NCBI GenBank assembly: GCA_944325145.1
Contig: CALYDL010000009.1
Location: 1 to 64,000 of the forward strand
Direction: 5' to 3'
Length of the DNA stretch: 64,000 bases
Origin: Candidatus Gastranaerophilales bacterium
GTDB taxonomy: Bacteria > Cyanobacteriota > Vampirovibrionia > Gastranaerophilales > Gastranaerophilaceae
A program made the position numbers and the translations under genes. The notes beneath the pieces are model-generated. The model was not told the origin of the DNA and did no database searches. It saw only the letters and a list, made by a program, of their open reading frames with translations. Shown here piece by piece: positions 36,039 to 44,808 of this stretch (position 1 is its first letter; each line of letters opens with the position of its first letter).

Positions 36039-37721
36039 ATGGCGTTTTTTGGAATGTATCCAAGTAAATATATAGGCGGAAACCCATATGGGTTTAACGG
36101 CTTATACGGTTTTAATGCCCCTTCCTTTTTTAGCGGCGCTCACCCAAACAGTATAAATAATGGCGGTGTAAATTATTTTAGCGGAAATATTCAAGGTGCT
36201 CAAAACGTTCAAATGGCAGCACCAATTCAAAATACTCAAAATGTTGCGCCAAACAATAATATTCAGGCACCGGTTCAAGATACATATCAACCCCAAACAA
36301 TGAACGCTCAAGTTCAAAATCTTCAAAACACATTAAATAATGCAAAAAATGAACAAGGCATTATTGGCAAGGCATGGGATGGCATTAAAGGTTTAACGGG
36401 AATTGGCTTATCTGAAAAGAAATGCCAAAAATATATAAATAATGTTCAAAATGGCACAATGAGCTATGATGAAGCATTTTCTAAAATTTCAAAATATTCA
36501 GGCAAACAAAAAAGCGGTGTTAACCTTATAACAGGTATTTCAACAGGTGTTGTAACGGCAGCAGCTCTTGGTTTTGCGCCACTTACAGGCGGAGCTTCCA
36601 TTTTAGCTGCAGCAGGAATAGGCGCCGCTACAAAAGCAGGCTTAAAAACAGTTGACAGAGCAACAAACAATATTCAAAACGACGCATTTAATATAAAACA
36701 AATTGCAAAAGACGGTTTATCAGGTGCACTTGATGGCGCAGTTTCAACTGCAACAGTAGGAATTGGCAAAGAAGCCGTTTTAAGTGCAACAACTGCTAAA
36801 GAAGCAATGAAGCAAGGTGCAATTGCAGGTGCTAAGGGTGGTGCAATTTCAGGTGCTGCCATAGGCGCCGGCGATTATTCAATTGATTGTGCATTTGGCG
36901 ATCAAAAATTTGAAGCGGATGATTTAATTATTAATACTGCTTATGGCGCAGTTGCAGGCGCTGCAACAGGTGCTGTTATCGGCGGAATTCAAGGTAAGAA
37001 AACATTCAAACCGGAAGGTGAAACAACACCGCCTCCAACAGGTGAACAACCAAAAGTGGAACCTAAGGTTGAACCAAAAGTTGAACCAAAAGTTGAGCCG
37101 AAAGTTGAGCCAAAAGTTGAGCCAAAGGCTGGTGAAACTCCCCCTCCAGTAGGTGAACAACCTAAAGTTGTTCCTCAACCAAAAGCAGGTGAAACAACAC
37201 CACCTCCAACAGGTGAACAACCAAAAGTGGAACCTAAGGTTGAACCAAAAGTTGAGCCGAAAGTTGAGCCGAAAGTTGAGCCAAAGGCTGGTGAAACTCC
37301 CCCTCCAACAGGTGAACAACCAAAAGTGGAACCTAAGGTTGAACCAAAAGTTGAGCCGAAAGTTGAGCCGAAAGTTGAGCCAAAGGCTGGTGAAACTCCC
37401 CCTCCAACAGGTGAACAACCAAAAGTGGAACCTAAGGTTGAACCAAAAGCGGCAGAACCAACTCCAACTCCTGCAGCAGAAGAACCAAAAGTTGAACCAA
37501 AAGCGGCAGAACCCACTCCAACTCCTGCAGCAGAAGAACCCATAATTGAATCTGACCCATTAAAAGAAAATATAGCAGGCTTTGTAAGCGGCAAAAAAGC
37601 GGGCGTTGCGCCGCAAGATGCTGCCAGCGATAATTTAAAAGATAATATTACAAAAGTTGTAACAGATAAAAAACTTGGCACTCTTGCGAAATTAAAAGGG
37701 TTCTTTGGGTTTGAAAGTTAA
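36039..37721 (+). CDS. Repeat-rich protein with glycine-zipper region and KVEP repeats
   Basis: A 560-aa protein of unknown function. In order: a Gly/Tyr/Phe/Asn-rich start (MAFFGMYPSKYIGG, GFNGLYGFN), a Gln/Asn/Pro-rich region to about 110, a short folded part, two Gly/Ala-rich apolar stretches (about 160-200 and 265-320) that look like glycine zippers able to insert in membranes, then about 170 residues of KVEP and GETPPPTGEQP repeats, and an end with two related units (DPLKENIAGFVSGKK, DNLKDNITKVVTDKK). AAGGAAG lies 7 nt before this ATG. No signal peptide is present. It could be a surface or secreted effector-like protein; this is speculation. Confidence 0.75.
   Translation: MAFFGMYPSKYIGGNPYGFNGLYGFNAPSFFSGAHPNSINNGGVNYFSGNIQGAQNVQMAAPIQNTQNVAPNNNIQAPVQDTYQPQTMNAQVQNLQNTLNNAKNEQGIIGKAWDGIKGLTGIGLSEKKCQKYINNVQNGTMSYDEAFSKISKYSGKQKSGVNLITGISTGVVTAAALGFAPLTGGASILAAAGIGAATKAGLKTVDRATNNIQNDAFNIKQIAKDGLSGALDGAVSTATVGIGKEAVLSATTAKEAMKQGAIAGAKGGAISGAAIGAGDYSIDCAFGDQKFEADDLIINTAYGAVAGAATGAVIGGIQGKKTFKPEGETTPPPTGEQPKVEPKVEPKVEPKVEPKVEPKVEPKAGETPPPVGEQPKVVPQPKAGETTPPPTGEQPKVEPKVEPKVEPKVEPKVEPKAGETPPPTGEQPKVEPKVEPKVEPKVEPKVEPKAGETPPPTGEQPKVEPKVEPKAAEPTPTPAAEEPKVEPKAAEPTPTPAAEEPIIESDPLKENIAGFVSGKKAGVAPQDAASDNLKDNITKVVTDKKLGTLAKLKGFFGFES
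37012..37535 (+). repeat. In-frame tandem repeats (99-bp unit plus 12-bp subunits)
   Basis: A 99-bp unit coding for AGETPPPTGEQP followed by five KVEP and a Lys occurs as identical neighbouring copies starting at 37287 and 37386, with shorter or degenerate copies on both sides. The inner 12-bp KVEP unit is repeated 6, 5, 5 and 2 times in successive blocks. Because every unit is a multiple of three, all other frames stay open too. Confidence 0.9.
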
Positions 37722-37738
37722 AATATTCCTTGTATAAT
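37711..37738 (+). promoter_or_regulatory. Promoter of the nitrilase-family gene, likely leaderless
   Basis: TTGAAA at 37711-37716, a 16-bp spacer and TATAAT at 37733-37738; the ATG follows 8 nt later and there is no SD. Confidence 0.65.
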
Positions 37739-37746
37739 TATCTGTA

Positions 37747-38559
37747 ATGAATAATTACGGAATTTTAGCGCTTCAATATGAGCCAAGAATAAATAATATA
37801 GAAAAAAACATAGAAATTGTTAAATCTCAGCTTCAAAATTTTAGTGAACAATTAGATTTAATCATATTGCCCGAATTTTTTTCAACAGGAATAAGCCACC
37901 AAGGGTTTATGGATTATGCAGAAAATGAACAAAACCCAAGAGTTTCGAATTTTTTATCAAACCTTGCAAAAGAGAAAAATTCAAATATTATTGGCGGCAC
38001 AATAATAGAAAAAGACGGGGGAAATTTTTATAACACATCTTACATTTTTAACAGAAACGGCGAAATAAAAGGCAAATACAGAAAAATTCACCTATATTCA
38101 TATTTTGGCGGAAAAGAAGATGAAGTTATCACGGAAGGAAGCAACCAACCTGTTACAGTTGAGCTTGACTTTGCAAAAATTGGGCTTAGCATTTGCTTTG
38201 ATTTAAGGTTCCCAATACATTTTAATAAATTAATGAAAATGGGAGCAGAAATTATAGCTTGCCCAAACGCTTGGTGTTTGCCAAATAAATCAACTAATTA
38301 TGATTTTGAACTTAAAAAAAGAGAGATGAAATCTTTTGCAATAACAAGAGCAGTTGAAAATTTATGTTATTTTGCAGGGTCTTCTTTTATTGGCAGCTTA
38401 GGTTCAGGGCTTAATTCTTGTGCAAATTCAATTATTGTTTCACCTGTTGGCGAAATTCTTGCAATTGGAGAAGATAAACCCACAGCAATTTATTCAAAAA
38501 TTGATATGGAGCTTTTAAGAAATTTAAGAAAAGAATTTCCGGTTGATAAAATCGACTAA
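37747..38559 (+). CDS. Carbon-nitrogen hydrolase (nitrilase superfamily, omega-amidase-like)
   Basis: Cytosolic amidase of the nitrilase fold. The catalytic triad is Glu43 (ILPEFFS), Lys113 (YRKIHLY) and Cys150 (GLSICFDLRF). The 270-aa length and the motif set resemble YafV/Nit2-type omega-amidases that remove ammonia from alpha-keto acid amides, but the substrate is not certain. The promoter's -10 box ends 8 nt before the ATG, so the mRNA appears leaderless. Confidence 0.9.
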   Translation: MNNYGILALQYEPRINNIEKNIEIVKSQLQNFSEQLDLIILPEFFSTGISHQGFMDYAENEQNPRVSNFLSNLAKEKNSNIIGGTIIEKDGGNFYNTSYIFNRNGEIKGKYRKIHLYSYFGGKEDEVITEGSNQPVTVELDFAKIGLSICFDLRFPIHFNKLMKMGAEIIACPNAWCLPNKSTNYDFELKKREMKSFAITRAVENLCYFAGSSFIGSLGSGLNSCANSIIVSPVGEILAIGEDKPTAIYSKIDMELLRNLRKEFPVDKID

Positions 38560-38585
38560 AAAAGCTCCTTTTAAGGAGCTTTTTA
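38560..38585. terminator. Bidirectional terminator
   Basis: AAAAAGCTCCTT / AAGGAGCTTTTT between the amidase and the lipoprotein gene. Confidence 0.9.
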
Positions 38586-38587
38586 AT

Positions 38588-39007
38588 TTAGTTATATCTG
38601 AATCCTTGAATTTTTTTCCTGTATTTTTCTTCAATTTGTTCTTTTTGGGTTTTCAAATTATTAATTTCATTTTGCAAAATAGTTAATTTTGCTTTCTTTT
38701 GAGAAGCTTTTAGTTTCATATTAATAAGTGTATTTCTCATCAAAGCTTCTTTTTGTGCAATTTGTTTATTAATGGGTTCCAATTCTCTGTCTCTTTCCGC
38801 TTTTGTTTTATCAATCAAATCTTGCAAAGAAAGCGGGCTGTCGCTGCCTCTTAATTTTTGCTGATTTATTGTTTTCATATCGTTTTTAAACGATTCTGCA
38901 ACATTTGAAAAATCATTTTGAACGGAAGCTATAAAATCGTTTCCTTGAGCGAAAGTGCAGCCTGTTAAAAACAAAACCGACATCATTAACAAAAAACTCT
39001 TTTTCAT
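38588..39007 (-). CDS. Small coiled-coil lipoprotein
   Basis: A 139-aa protein with a type II signal (MKKSFLLMMSVLFLTGC); lipidation is expected at Cys17. The rest is charged and helical with long coiled-coil segments (about 60-135), rich in Lys, Gln and Glu. It resembles no family I can name; Lpp- or OmpH-like roles in the periplasm are possible by architecture only. It has its own terminator. Confidence 0.8.
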   Translation of the reverse strand: MKKSFLLMMSVLFLTGCTFAQGNDFIASVQNDFSNVAESFKNDMKTINQQKLRGSDSPLSLQDLIDKTKAERDRELEPINKQIAQKEALMRNTLINMKLKASQKKAKLTILQNEINNLKTQKEQIEEKYRKKIQGFRYN

Positions 39008-39090
39008 AAATTAAAACTCCTTTTTAATAGGAAAATATTACAATATGAAAACAGTTTTTACAATAATATTAATGCACGATTTAACACAAC

Positions 39091-39122
39091 AAAAACCGCA
39101 GTCAAAAAAGCTGCGGTTTTTA
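39091..39122. terminator. Terminator after rpsR
   Basis: AAAAACCGCAG / CTGCGGTTTTT, a perfect 11-bp stem that can act on both strands. Confidence 0.9.
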
Positions 39123-39140
39123 ACAAACTTTTAGCAAGAA

Positions 39141-39374
39141 CTAGTTTTCGAAAACGTAGCCCATTAAAGAAGATTCTCTTGCTTTTTTAACTGCAACAGC
39201 AAGTTTTCTTTGGTGAAGTGCGCAAGTGCCTGTAATTCTTCTTGGAAGAATTTTGCCTGCTTCTGATAAAAATCTTTTCAATTTTGATGTGTCTTTGTAA
39301 TCAATCACTTCAACTTTGTCTGCGCAAAAGCTGCAAGTTTTTTTCTTTTTATTGTCTTTTAAATCTTTAGCCAT
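39141..39374 (-). CDS. rpsR: 30S ribosomal protein S18
   Basis: Small-subunit protein that binds with S6. The 77-aa protein has the typical [35 protein letters not shown] core split here by positions 32-66, and an N-terminal CSFC that with the later Cys/His could bind zinc. Last gene of the S6-SSB-S18 operon, with AAGGAAAA as SD. Confidence 0.97.
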   Translation of the reverse strand: MAKDLKDNKKKKTCSFCADKVEVIDYKDTSKLKRFLSEAGKILPRRITGTCALHQRKLAVAVKKARESSLMGYVFEN

Positions 39375-39405
39375 TTATATTTTCCTTTATTTTGTTATTT
39401 ACTTT

Positions 39406-39807
39406 TTAAAACGGAATTTCATCCGGATCAATTAAATCTTCCGCAATTTCTTCTGTTGAAAATTGAACAACAGGCTCTTCTTTTTTGGGAGCTTGTTCGT
39501 TTGAAGAAGAATCGCCCGAGATTTTTTCTATATTAGAAGCATTAATTGTAGCAACTTTTCTTTCTTTGCCGTTTGTAGTTTTAACTGTTTCCATTTGAAG
39601 CCTGCCATCAACTATGACAGAATCATTCATTTTAACGGTATCAGCAACTCTGTCTGCAATTGCACCAATCGCAGAAACCCTTACCAAAGTTTCTTCTTGC
39701 GGGTTAATATCCACAATTAAACTTGTAATTGCAAGGTTATTTTGTGTAAACCTTTTTTCAGGGTTTTTAACCACTTTGCCTGTTACAACAATTTTTGCCA
39801 GTGTCAT
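39406..39807 (-). CDS. ssb: Single-stranded DNA-binding protein
   Basis: An OB-fold protein that coats ssDNA. Residues 1-105 form the OB fold; the acidic tail ends in DLIDPDEIPF, the conserved tip that binds partner proteins. At 133 aa it is short, with a short linker. It lies between rpsF and rpsR, as in most bacteria. Confidence 0.94.
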   Translation of the reverse strand: MTLAKIVVTGKVVKNPEKRFTQNNLAITSLIVDINPQEETLVRVSAIGAIADRVADTVKMNDSVIVDGRLQMETVKTTNGKERKVATINASNIEKISGDSSSNEQAPKKEEPVVQFSTEEIAEDLIDPDEIPF

Positions 39808-39812
39808 AAATC

Positions 39813-40103
39813 TTATGCCTTTTTAACTTTTGTGAAAATTGTTCTTAAGATATTTTCGTTTAATCTTAATTGTCTTTTGAAATCAACAACTTTGTCTTCA
39901 GGTAAATTTAATTTTTGAACAACGAAGTAGCTGTCCCTATAACCTTGAACATCATAAGCAGTTTTCTTTCTGCCCATTTTTTCAGTATCAATAATGCTTC
40001 CGCCCAAATTTTGAACGGTTTCTTCAATCTTGGTGACAACTTTATCTGCTTCATCATTATCAAGATTGGGTTTAATTGCTGATAATAATTCGTATTTTGC
40101 CAT
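39813..40103 (-). CDS. rpsF: 30S ribosomal protein S6
   Basis: Small-subunit protein that pairs with S18. The core MAKYELLSAIKPNLDNDEAD and the C-terminal RLNENILRTIFTKV are typical, and the 96-aa length is normal from the ATG at 40103, which has AAGGA 8 nt upstream. The frame is open 54 nt further, but that extension is not typical of S6. First gene of the S6-SSB-S18 operon. Confidence 0.96.
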   Translation of the reverse strand: MAKYELLSAIKPNLDNDEADKVVTKIEETVQNLGGSIIDTEKMGRKKTAYDVQGYRDSYFVVQKLNLPEDKVVDFKRQLRLNENILRTIFTKVKKA

Positions 40104-40188
40104 TTTATTTTCCTTAACTGTTTTAGTATTTTGCATATTTGAACTTATCACAAACAATTTTTATATGCAAATATAATGGTTAATTTTG

Positions 40189-40983
40189 TTAATTATAGTA
40201 AAATACCCCTTCAAAAACTTTCTCTGCTTCACCTGTCATAAAGATGTTTTTGCCTGAATAATCTATAAATAATGAGCCGCCGGGGAGCATTACTTCAACT
40301 TTATTATTTAATAAACCTTTTTTAACGCCGGCAGCAACAGAAGCACAAGCGCCCGTGCCGCAAGCCATTGTAATGCCGCAGCCTCTTTCCCAAACATTTA
40401 CTTCTATTTTTGAAAAATTAAGAACATTTATAAATTCAACGTTTGTTTTTTCAGGGAAAATTTTTGCATTTTCAATTTTTGAACCATCTCTTTTTGCAAG
40501 GGTTTTACCGTCATCGTTTGTAAAAATTAAACAGTGGGGGTTTCCCATGCTAACAGCAGATGCTCTATAACCTTCAACTTCAAAATCCATTGGGTTTACC
40601 ACATTAACAGGAATATTTTCCGCTTCAAAAATGGGTTCTCCCATATCAACTTTAACTAAACCTGAATCTAAAATTTCAGGAATAACAATTCCTCTTTTTG
40701 TTAAAACGGTAAATTTCTTTTTATTAACAAGCCCTTTTTCATAAGCATATTTTGCAAAGCAACGAATGCCATTCCCGCACATTTGAGCAATTGAACCGTC
40801 TGAATTATAGAAATTCCAGCCAATATCAGCAGCGGGCGTTTTAATAGCGTTAAAAATGCCGTCTGCACCTATTCCAAACCTTCTATCGCAAAGTTTGGCT
40901 GCAATTTCAGGGGTAACTTCAACATTTTCAACTATTATAAAATCGTTTCCGATACCATGCCATTTTTCAAATTTAATTTCCAT
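40189..40983 (-). CDS. dapF: Diaminopimelate epimerase
   Basis: Converts LL- to meso-diaminopimelate for lysine and peptidoglycan synthesis. The two catalytic Cys are Cys69 (MCGNGIRCFAKYA) and Cys208 (ACGTGACAS). 264 aa is normal. I use the ATG at 40983, preceded by GAGG, instead of a TTG two codons earlier. The start overlaps the end of the DUF4127 gene by 11 nt. Confidence 0.97.
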   Translation of the reverse strand: MEIKFEKWHGIGNDFIIVENVEVTPEIAAKLCDRRFGIGADGIFNAIKTPAADIGWNFYNSDGSIAQMCGNGIRCFAKYAYEKGLVNKKKFTVLTKRGIVIPEILDSGLVKVDMGEPIFEAENIPVNVVNPMDFEVEGYRASAVSMGNPHCLIFTNDDGKTLAKRDGSKIENAKIFPEKTNVEFINVLNFSKIEVNVWERGCGITMACGTGACASVAAGVKKGLLNNKVEVMLPGGSLFIDYSGKNIFMTGEAEKVFEGVFYYN

Positions 40984-42418
40984 AATCAACCTCTATTTCA
41001 ATTTCAAAGCTTCTTTTCCAAGGCAAAATATATTTTACATTAAAATCTTCTTTTGTGAAATTTTTAATTTTATCTTCAAAAGGTTTGAATTTATCAAGGT
41101 TTAGTTCAAGTTCTTCAATAAAATTCTTATCTTCTCTTTTTTGAATTATTTTTCTAACATTTGCCTGATAGCCCCAATCATCTAAAAACCTTGTTATTAA
41201 AAGTTTTTTATGGGCTTTTTCGTTAAATATTCCTTCTTTTTTTGCAAAATAAGAAATTAAGCCTATAATAAGCGCGCTTCCAATTGTATTTGCGCTTGTG
41301 TTGTAGCCTGAATATGCCAATAAATTATCATTCAAACCGTTTTTAAAAATTTCTTCAATAAGCCTGTTATCAGAACCATTTGCGTTTGAAACATCTGCTA
41401 TTATATATGGTGTTTCAAATTTTGGAATTTTACCTTTAAATTCATTAATGCTATCTAAAAAAACAAGTTCCCCTTGAATGTTTTGAAAATTGTTAACAAA
41501 TAAAGTTATATCAGGGTTAATATTTGTAATTAGAGCATTTTTAACGCCTAAATTAATTTGAGCTAAAACGCATTTTTCAATTGATATATCTTCATATCTT
41601 GAAATTAAATTTTTAGAATCAGGATGAGAAAAAACAACATTAATTTTAACTTTTTTATCTTCTATTATTCCTCTTAATAAAAGCCCCAAGGGAATTTCAT
41701 CTGCACCTGTTTTTGTTATTGCAGGAAGGTTTTCTTTTTGAATTAATTCATCTAAAACGTTTGCTTCTTCAACATTTAAGCCAAATTCGCCCGTATCGTC
41801 TTTTGAAAAAACAAGATAGTTAAAAATTTCTTCTTTTAAAAGTTCCAAATAAAACTTATTAATTTCAAAATTTCTTTTTCTTGTGTCTAAATAATCTTCT
41901 AAAATTTCATTTGGAATTATGTTGTAAACGCAATTATATTCTTTTAAAACCCTTGATTTATGCTGGTAATAAGAATATGAAAAAATTCTTTTACCCCATT
42001 TATTCCAATATTCTTTTTCTTCTTCATTTATATTATTGTTTGAAATGCGCATAATGCTTGATGTTGCATAAATTTTTAAATTGGGGTTTTCTTTCTTTTT
42101 TAATTTTAAAATTTCTTTTAATTTTAAAATTCTTGTTTTTATTTCTTCATAAGTTTCTTTACACCTTCTTGATGAAACAAGCCCGCCGTATGCAACTGTA
42201 TCAAGCGATAAAACTATTAAATTAACAGGTTCTAAGTTTTGAAGCCAATCTAAAATGGCATTAATATTGCTAACTTCAACAAGCCCGCCCAATAACTCCC
42301 TGTTTGGCATAAAAAGTTTTAAGTTGTTATTTATATTTGTAATTTGTTCCGTTAATAAATATGTAATCGGGCGATTATCTATTGGAACAAATGCTATTTT
42401 GAATTCTGTCGTTTTCAT
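40973..42418 (-). CDS. DUF4127 family protein
   Basis: A 481-aa soluble protein of the DUF4127 family, recognised by the N-terminal FVPIDNRPITYLLT and the later ADVSNANGSDNRL and AYSGYNTSANTIG motifs. The function of the family is unknown. I chose the ATG at 42418: there is no SD, but a TAAAAT box lies 7 nt upstream, suggesting leaderless expression. It is followed by overlapping dapF. Confidence 0.85.
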   Translation of the reverse strand: MKTTEFKIAFVPIDNRPITYLLTEQITNINNNLKLFMPNRELLGGLVEVSNINAILDWLQNLEPVNLIVLSLDTVAYGGLVSSRRCKETYEEIKTRILKLKEILKLKKKENPNLKIYATSSIMRISNNNINEEEKEYWNKWGKRIFSYSYYQHKSRVLKEYNCVYNIIPNEILEDYLDTRKRNFEINKFYLELLKEEIFNYLVFSKDDTGEFGLNVEEANVLDELIQKENLPAITKTGADEIPLGLLLRGIIEDKKVKINVVFSHPDSKNLISRYEDISIEKCVLAQINLGVKNALITNINPDITLFVNNFQNIQGELVFLDSINEFKGKIPKFETPYIIADVSNANGSDNRLIEEIFKNGLNDNLLAYSGYNTSANTIGSALIIGLISYFAKKEGIFNEKAHKKLLITRFLDDWGYQANVRKIIQKREDKNFIEELELNLDKFKPFEDKIKNFTKEDFNVKYILPWKRSFEIEIEVDYGN

Positions 42419-42425
42419 AAAAATC

Positions 42426-42455
42426 ATTTTACATCAATTACTGTTTGATTTACAA
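42426..42455 (-). promoter_or_regulatory. Promoter of the DUF4127-dapF pair, likely leaderless
   Basis: On the minus strand TTGTAA, 18-bp spacer and TAAAAT, with the ATG 7 nt after the -10 box and no SD. Confidence 0.45.
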
Positions 42456-42499
42456 TAAATTCTGTGCCGAATTTTTGGCAATATTTATCTGGGGGTTAA

Positions 42500-43834
42500 A
42501 TGCAATTCAGCATTAGAGAAGTAATTGAAAATACAAATGCCGCTTTACTTAAAGGCGATATTGAAGCAGAAGTTAAATTTAATATATCGACAGACACAAG
42601 AAAAATTCAAAAAGGAGATTTTTATCTTCCTTTAAGAGGCGAAAATTATGACGGTCATTGTTTTATAGATAATGCAATAAAAGAAGGTGCAATCGGTTAT
42701 TTTACACAAGATAAAACAAAAATTAATAATGACGCCGAATTTATTATTTACGTTGAAAATTCCCTTGTTGAATATTTAAAATTAGCAAATTACATAAGAA
42801 GAAAAATTAACCCCAAAGTTGTTGCAATAACAGGTTCTTCAGGCAAAACCACCGTTAAAGAAATGTTATTTTCGGTTTTAAACACAACGTATAAAACGTA
42901 TAAAACATTTTTAAACCACAACAATGAAATTGGCCTTTGTGAAACGTTTTTCAATATGCCAATTGATACCGAATTTCAAATTGTTGAAATGGGCATGAGA
43001 AATTTAGGTGAAATTGAACTTTTATCAAACTATGCAAACCCTGATATGGGAATTATTACAAACGTTGGAACAGCACATGTTGAATTATTGGGGAATATTA
43101 AAAACATTGCAATTGCAAAATGTGAAATTGCAAGCCATCTAAAAAAAGAAGGAACTTTTATTGCGCCAAGGTGCAAAAACATTGAAGAAACAGTTAAATT
43201 TGAAGGCGAAAAAATTTATACAAGCCTTGAAGATTGCAAAAATATAAAAATTGAAAAAAACAAAACCGCTTTTGAATATAAAGATGAAACTTTTGAATTA
43301 ACCGTTGAAGGTGAACACAACGTTTCAAATGCGCTTTTGGTTATAGAAGCTACTAAAAAAGCAGGCGTTACAATCGAAAACATCAAGAAGGGATTATTAA
43401 ATTTTAAACCTATTGAAAAAAGGTGGGAAATTTCAAGAATAAAAGATTTTAATTTTATAAACGACAGCTACAACGCAAACCCCGAATCAATGAAGGCTGC
43501 GATTAAAACATTTTTATCAGTTAATAAACCCCCTGTTGCGCTTGTTTTGGGCGATATGGGCGAGCTTGGAAAAGATTCCATTATGTACCACAAAGAAATA
43601 GGGGAATTTCTGTCTTCCTATTGTAAAAAAGATTCTGACGTTACTATTTTAACAGTTGGGGAGCTTGCAAAATTTATTTTAAAGGCCTCTCTTTTAGAGG
43701 GAAAATCTTTTAAAACAAATGTTGATTGCGCAAAATATATTGTACAAAACTTAAAACCTGATACTACAATACTTTTAAAAGCATCAAGGTTTATGAAATT
43801 TGAAGAAATTATAGAAACGGTGAAAATATTATGA
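42500..43834 (+). CDS. murF: UDP-MurNAc-tripeptide-D-Ala-D-Ala ligase
   Basis: Adds D-Ala-D-Ala to the peptidoglycan precursor in the cytosol, using ATP. The P-loop is AITGSSGKTTVKEML near residue 112, the central Mur ligase motif includes ITNVGTAHVELLG, and NDSYNANPESMKAA near 325 is specific to MurF. 444 aa is normal. GGGGGT lies 6-7 nt before the ATG. First gene of a cell-wall operon; murE is not directly upstream. Confidence 0.97.
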   Translation: MQFSIREVIENTNAALLKGDIEAEVKFNISTDTRKIQKGDFYLPLRGENYDGHCFIDNAIKEGAIGYFTQDKTKINNDAEFIIYVENSLVEYLKLANYIRRKINPKVVAITGSSGKTTVKEMLFSVLNTTYKTYKTFLNHNNEIGLCETFFNMPIDTEFQIVEMGMRNLGEIELLSNYANPDMGIITNVGTAHVELLGNIKNIAIAKCEIASHLKKEGTFIAPRCKNIEETVKFEGEKIYTSLEDCKNIKIEKNKTAFEYKDETFELTVEGEHNVSNALLVIEATKKAGVTIENIKKGLLNFKPIEKRWEISRIKDFNFINDSYNANPESMKAAIKTFLSVNKPPVALVLGDMGELGKDSIMYHKEIGEFLSSYCKKDSDVTILTVGELAKFILKASLLEGKSFKTNVDCAKYIVQNLKPDTTILLKASRFMKFEEIIETVKIL

Positions 43835-44805
43835 TAATGACATCGGTTGCTTTTCTTATAGCACTTGCACTTGTATTATTATTAGGTGTTCCATACTTAG
43901 AATTTATGAAGAAAAAAATGTATGGGCAATATATCAGAGAAGAAGTTAAAATGCTTCATGAAAAGAAAAATAAAACCCCGACAACAGGCGGCGTTTTTAT
44001 TGTGGCAGCAATTATTATAGCTTCCATAACAGCACTTTTTATGGCGCAAGAATTAACAACAAGGGCAATCATTGTTCTTATGACTTTAATTTTCTACACT
44101 TTTACAGGCTTTGAAGATGACATTAAAAAAATTAAAGAAAAACATAATGAAGGCTTAAGCCCAAGGGCAAAATTAACGCTTCAAATTGCGGTTTCAATGC
44201 TGCCTTCTTTATACATTTTATTCCAGCACCAAGCACAATTAACATTTTTTGGCTTAAACATTGAACTTGGCTTTTTGTATCCTTTCTTTGCAGTTTTTAT
44301 GATTGTAGGTTCATCAAATGCGCTTAATTTAACAGACGGGCTTGACGGGCTTGCTGCAGGATGTTCATTTTTTGCATTTTTAGCTTGTTCTGTTATATCT
44401 CTTATAAATGGTTACAACGATTTAGCCATAATTTCAATAACAGCATCTGCCGCTTCTTTAGGCTTTTTATATTTTAACCGCAACCCCGCTAAAATTTTTA
44501 TGGGAGATACAGGCTCTCTTGCACTGGGCGGCATGCTTGCAACCATTGCCATTATGGGCAAATTCGAACTTTGGTTAATTCCTGTTGCAATAATTTTTAT
44601 ATCAGAAACCTTATCTGTAATGCTTCAAGTTACAAGCTTTAAATTAACAGGTAAAAGAATTTTTAAAATGAGCCCAATTCACCACCACTTTGAACTTTCA
44701 GGGTGGAATGAAAAGAAAATTGTTACCGTTTTTTGCTTTATTTCTGCACTTGGCGGTTTAATTGCAGTTTGGGGCTTCCTTGTTCAAAAAATGTTGGAGC
44801 AATAA
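43831..44805 (+). CDS. mraY: Phospho-MurNAc-pentapeptide transferase
   Basis: Membrane enzyme that makes lipid I by moving phospho-MurNAc-pentapeptide to undecaprenyl phosphate. Motifs: HEKKNKTPTTGG near residue 45, NLTDGLDGLAAG in the active site, MGDTGSLALG, and MSPIHHHFELSGW near the C-terminus. About ten helices, 324 aa. ATGA overlap with murF; a second ATG two codons later is an alternative start. Confidence 0.97.
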   Translation: MIMTSVAFLIALALVLLLGVPYLEFMKKKMYGQYIREEVKMLHEKKNKTPTTGGVFIVAAIIIASITALFMAQELTTRAIIVLMTLIFYTFTGFEDDIKKIKEKHNEGLSPRAKLTLQIAVSMLPSLYILFQHQAQLTFFGLNIELGFLYPFFAVFMIVGSSNALNLTDGLDGLAAGCSFFAFLACSVISLINGYNDLAIISITASAASLGFLYFNRNPAKIFMGDTGSLALGGMLATIAIMGKFELWLIPVAIIFISETLSVMLQVTSFKLTGKRIFKMSPIHHHFELSGWNEKKIVTVFCFISALGGLIAVWGFLVQKMLEQ

Positions 44806-44808
44806 ATT

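Noticed and set aside
37012-37535. Repeat block considered as CRISPR-like array
   Set aside because: Units are contiguous coding repeats without unique spacers and there are no cas genes nearby.
36924-37681. Long open frames antisense to and in other frames of the KVEP-repeat gene
   Set aside because: All repeat units are multiples of 3 nt, so every frame stays open; the products are low-complexity and have no SD. The frame with the folded ends and an SD is the real one.
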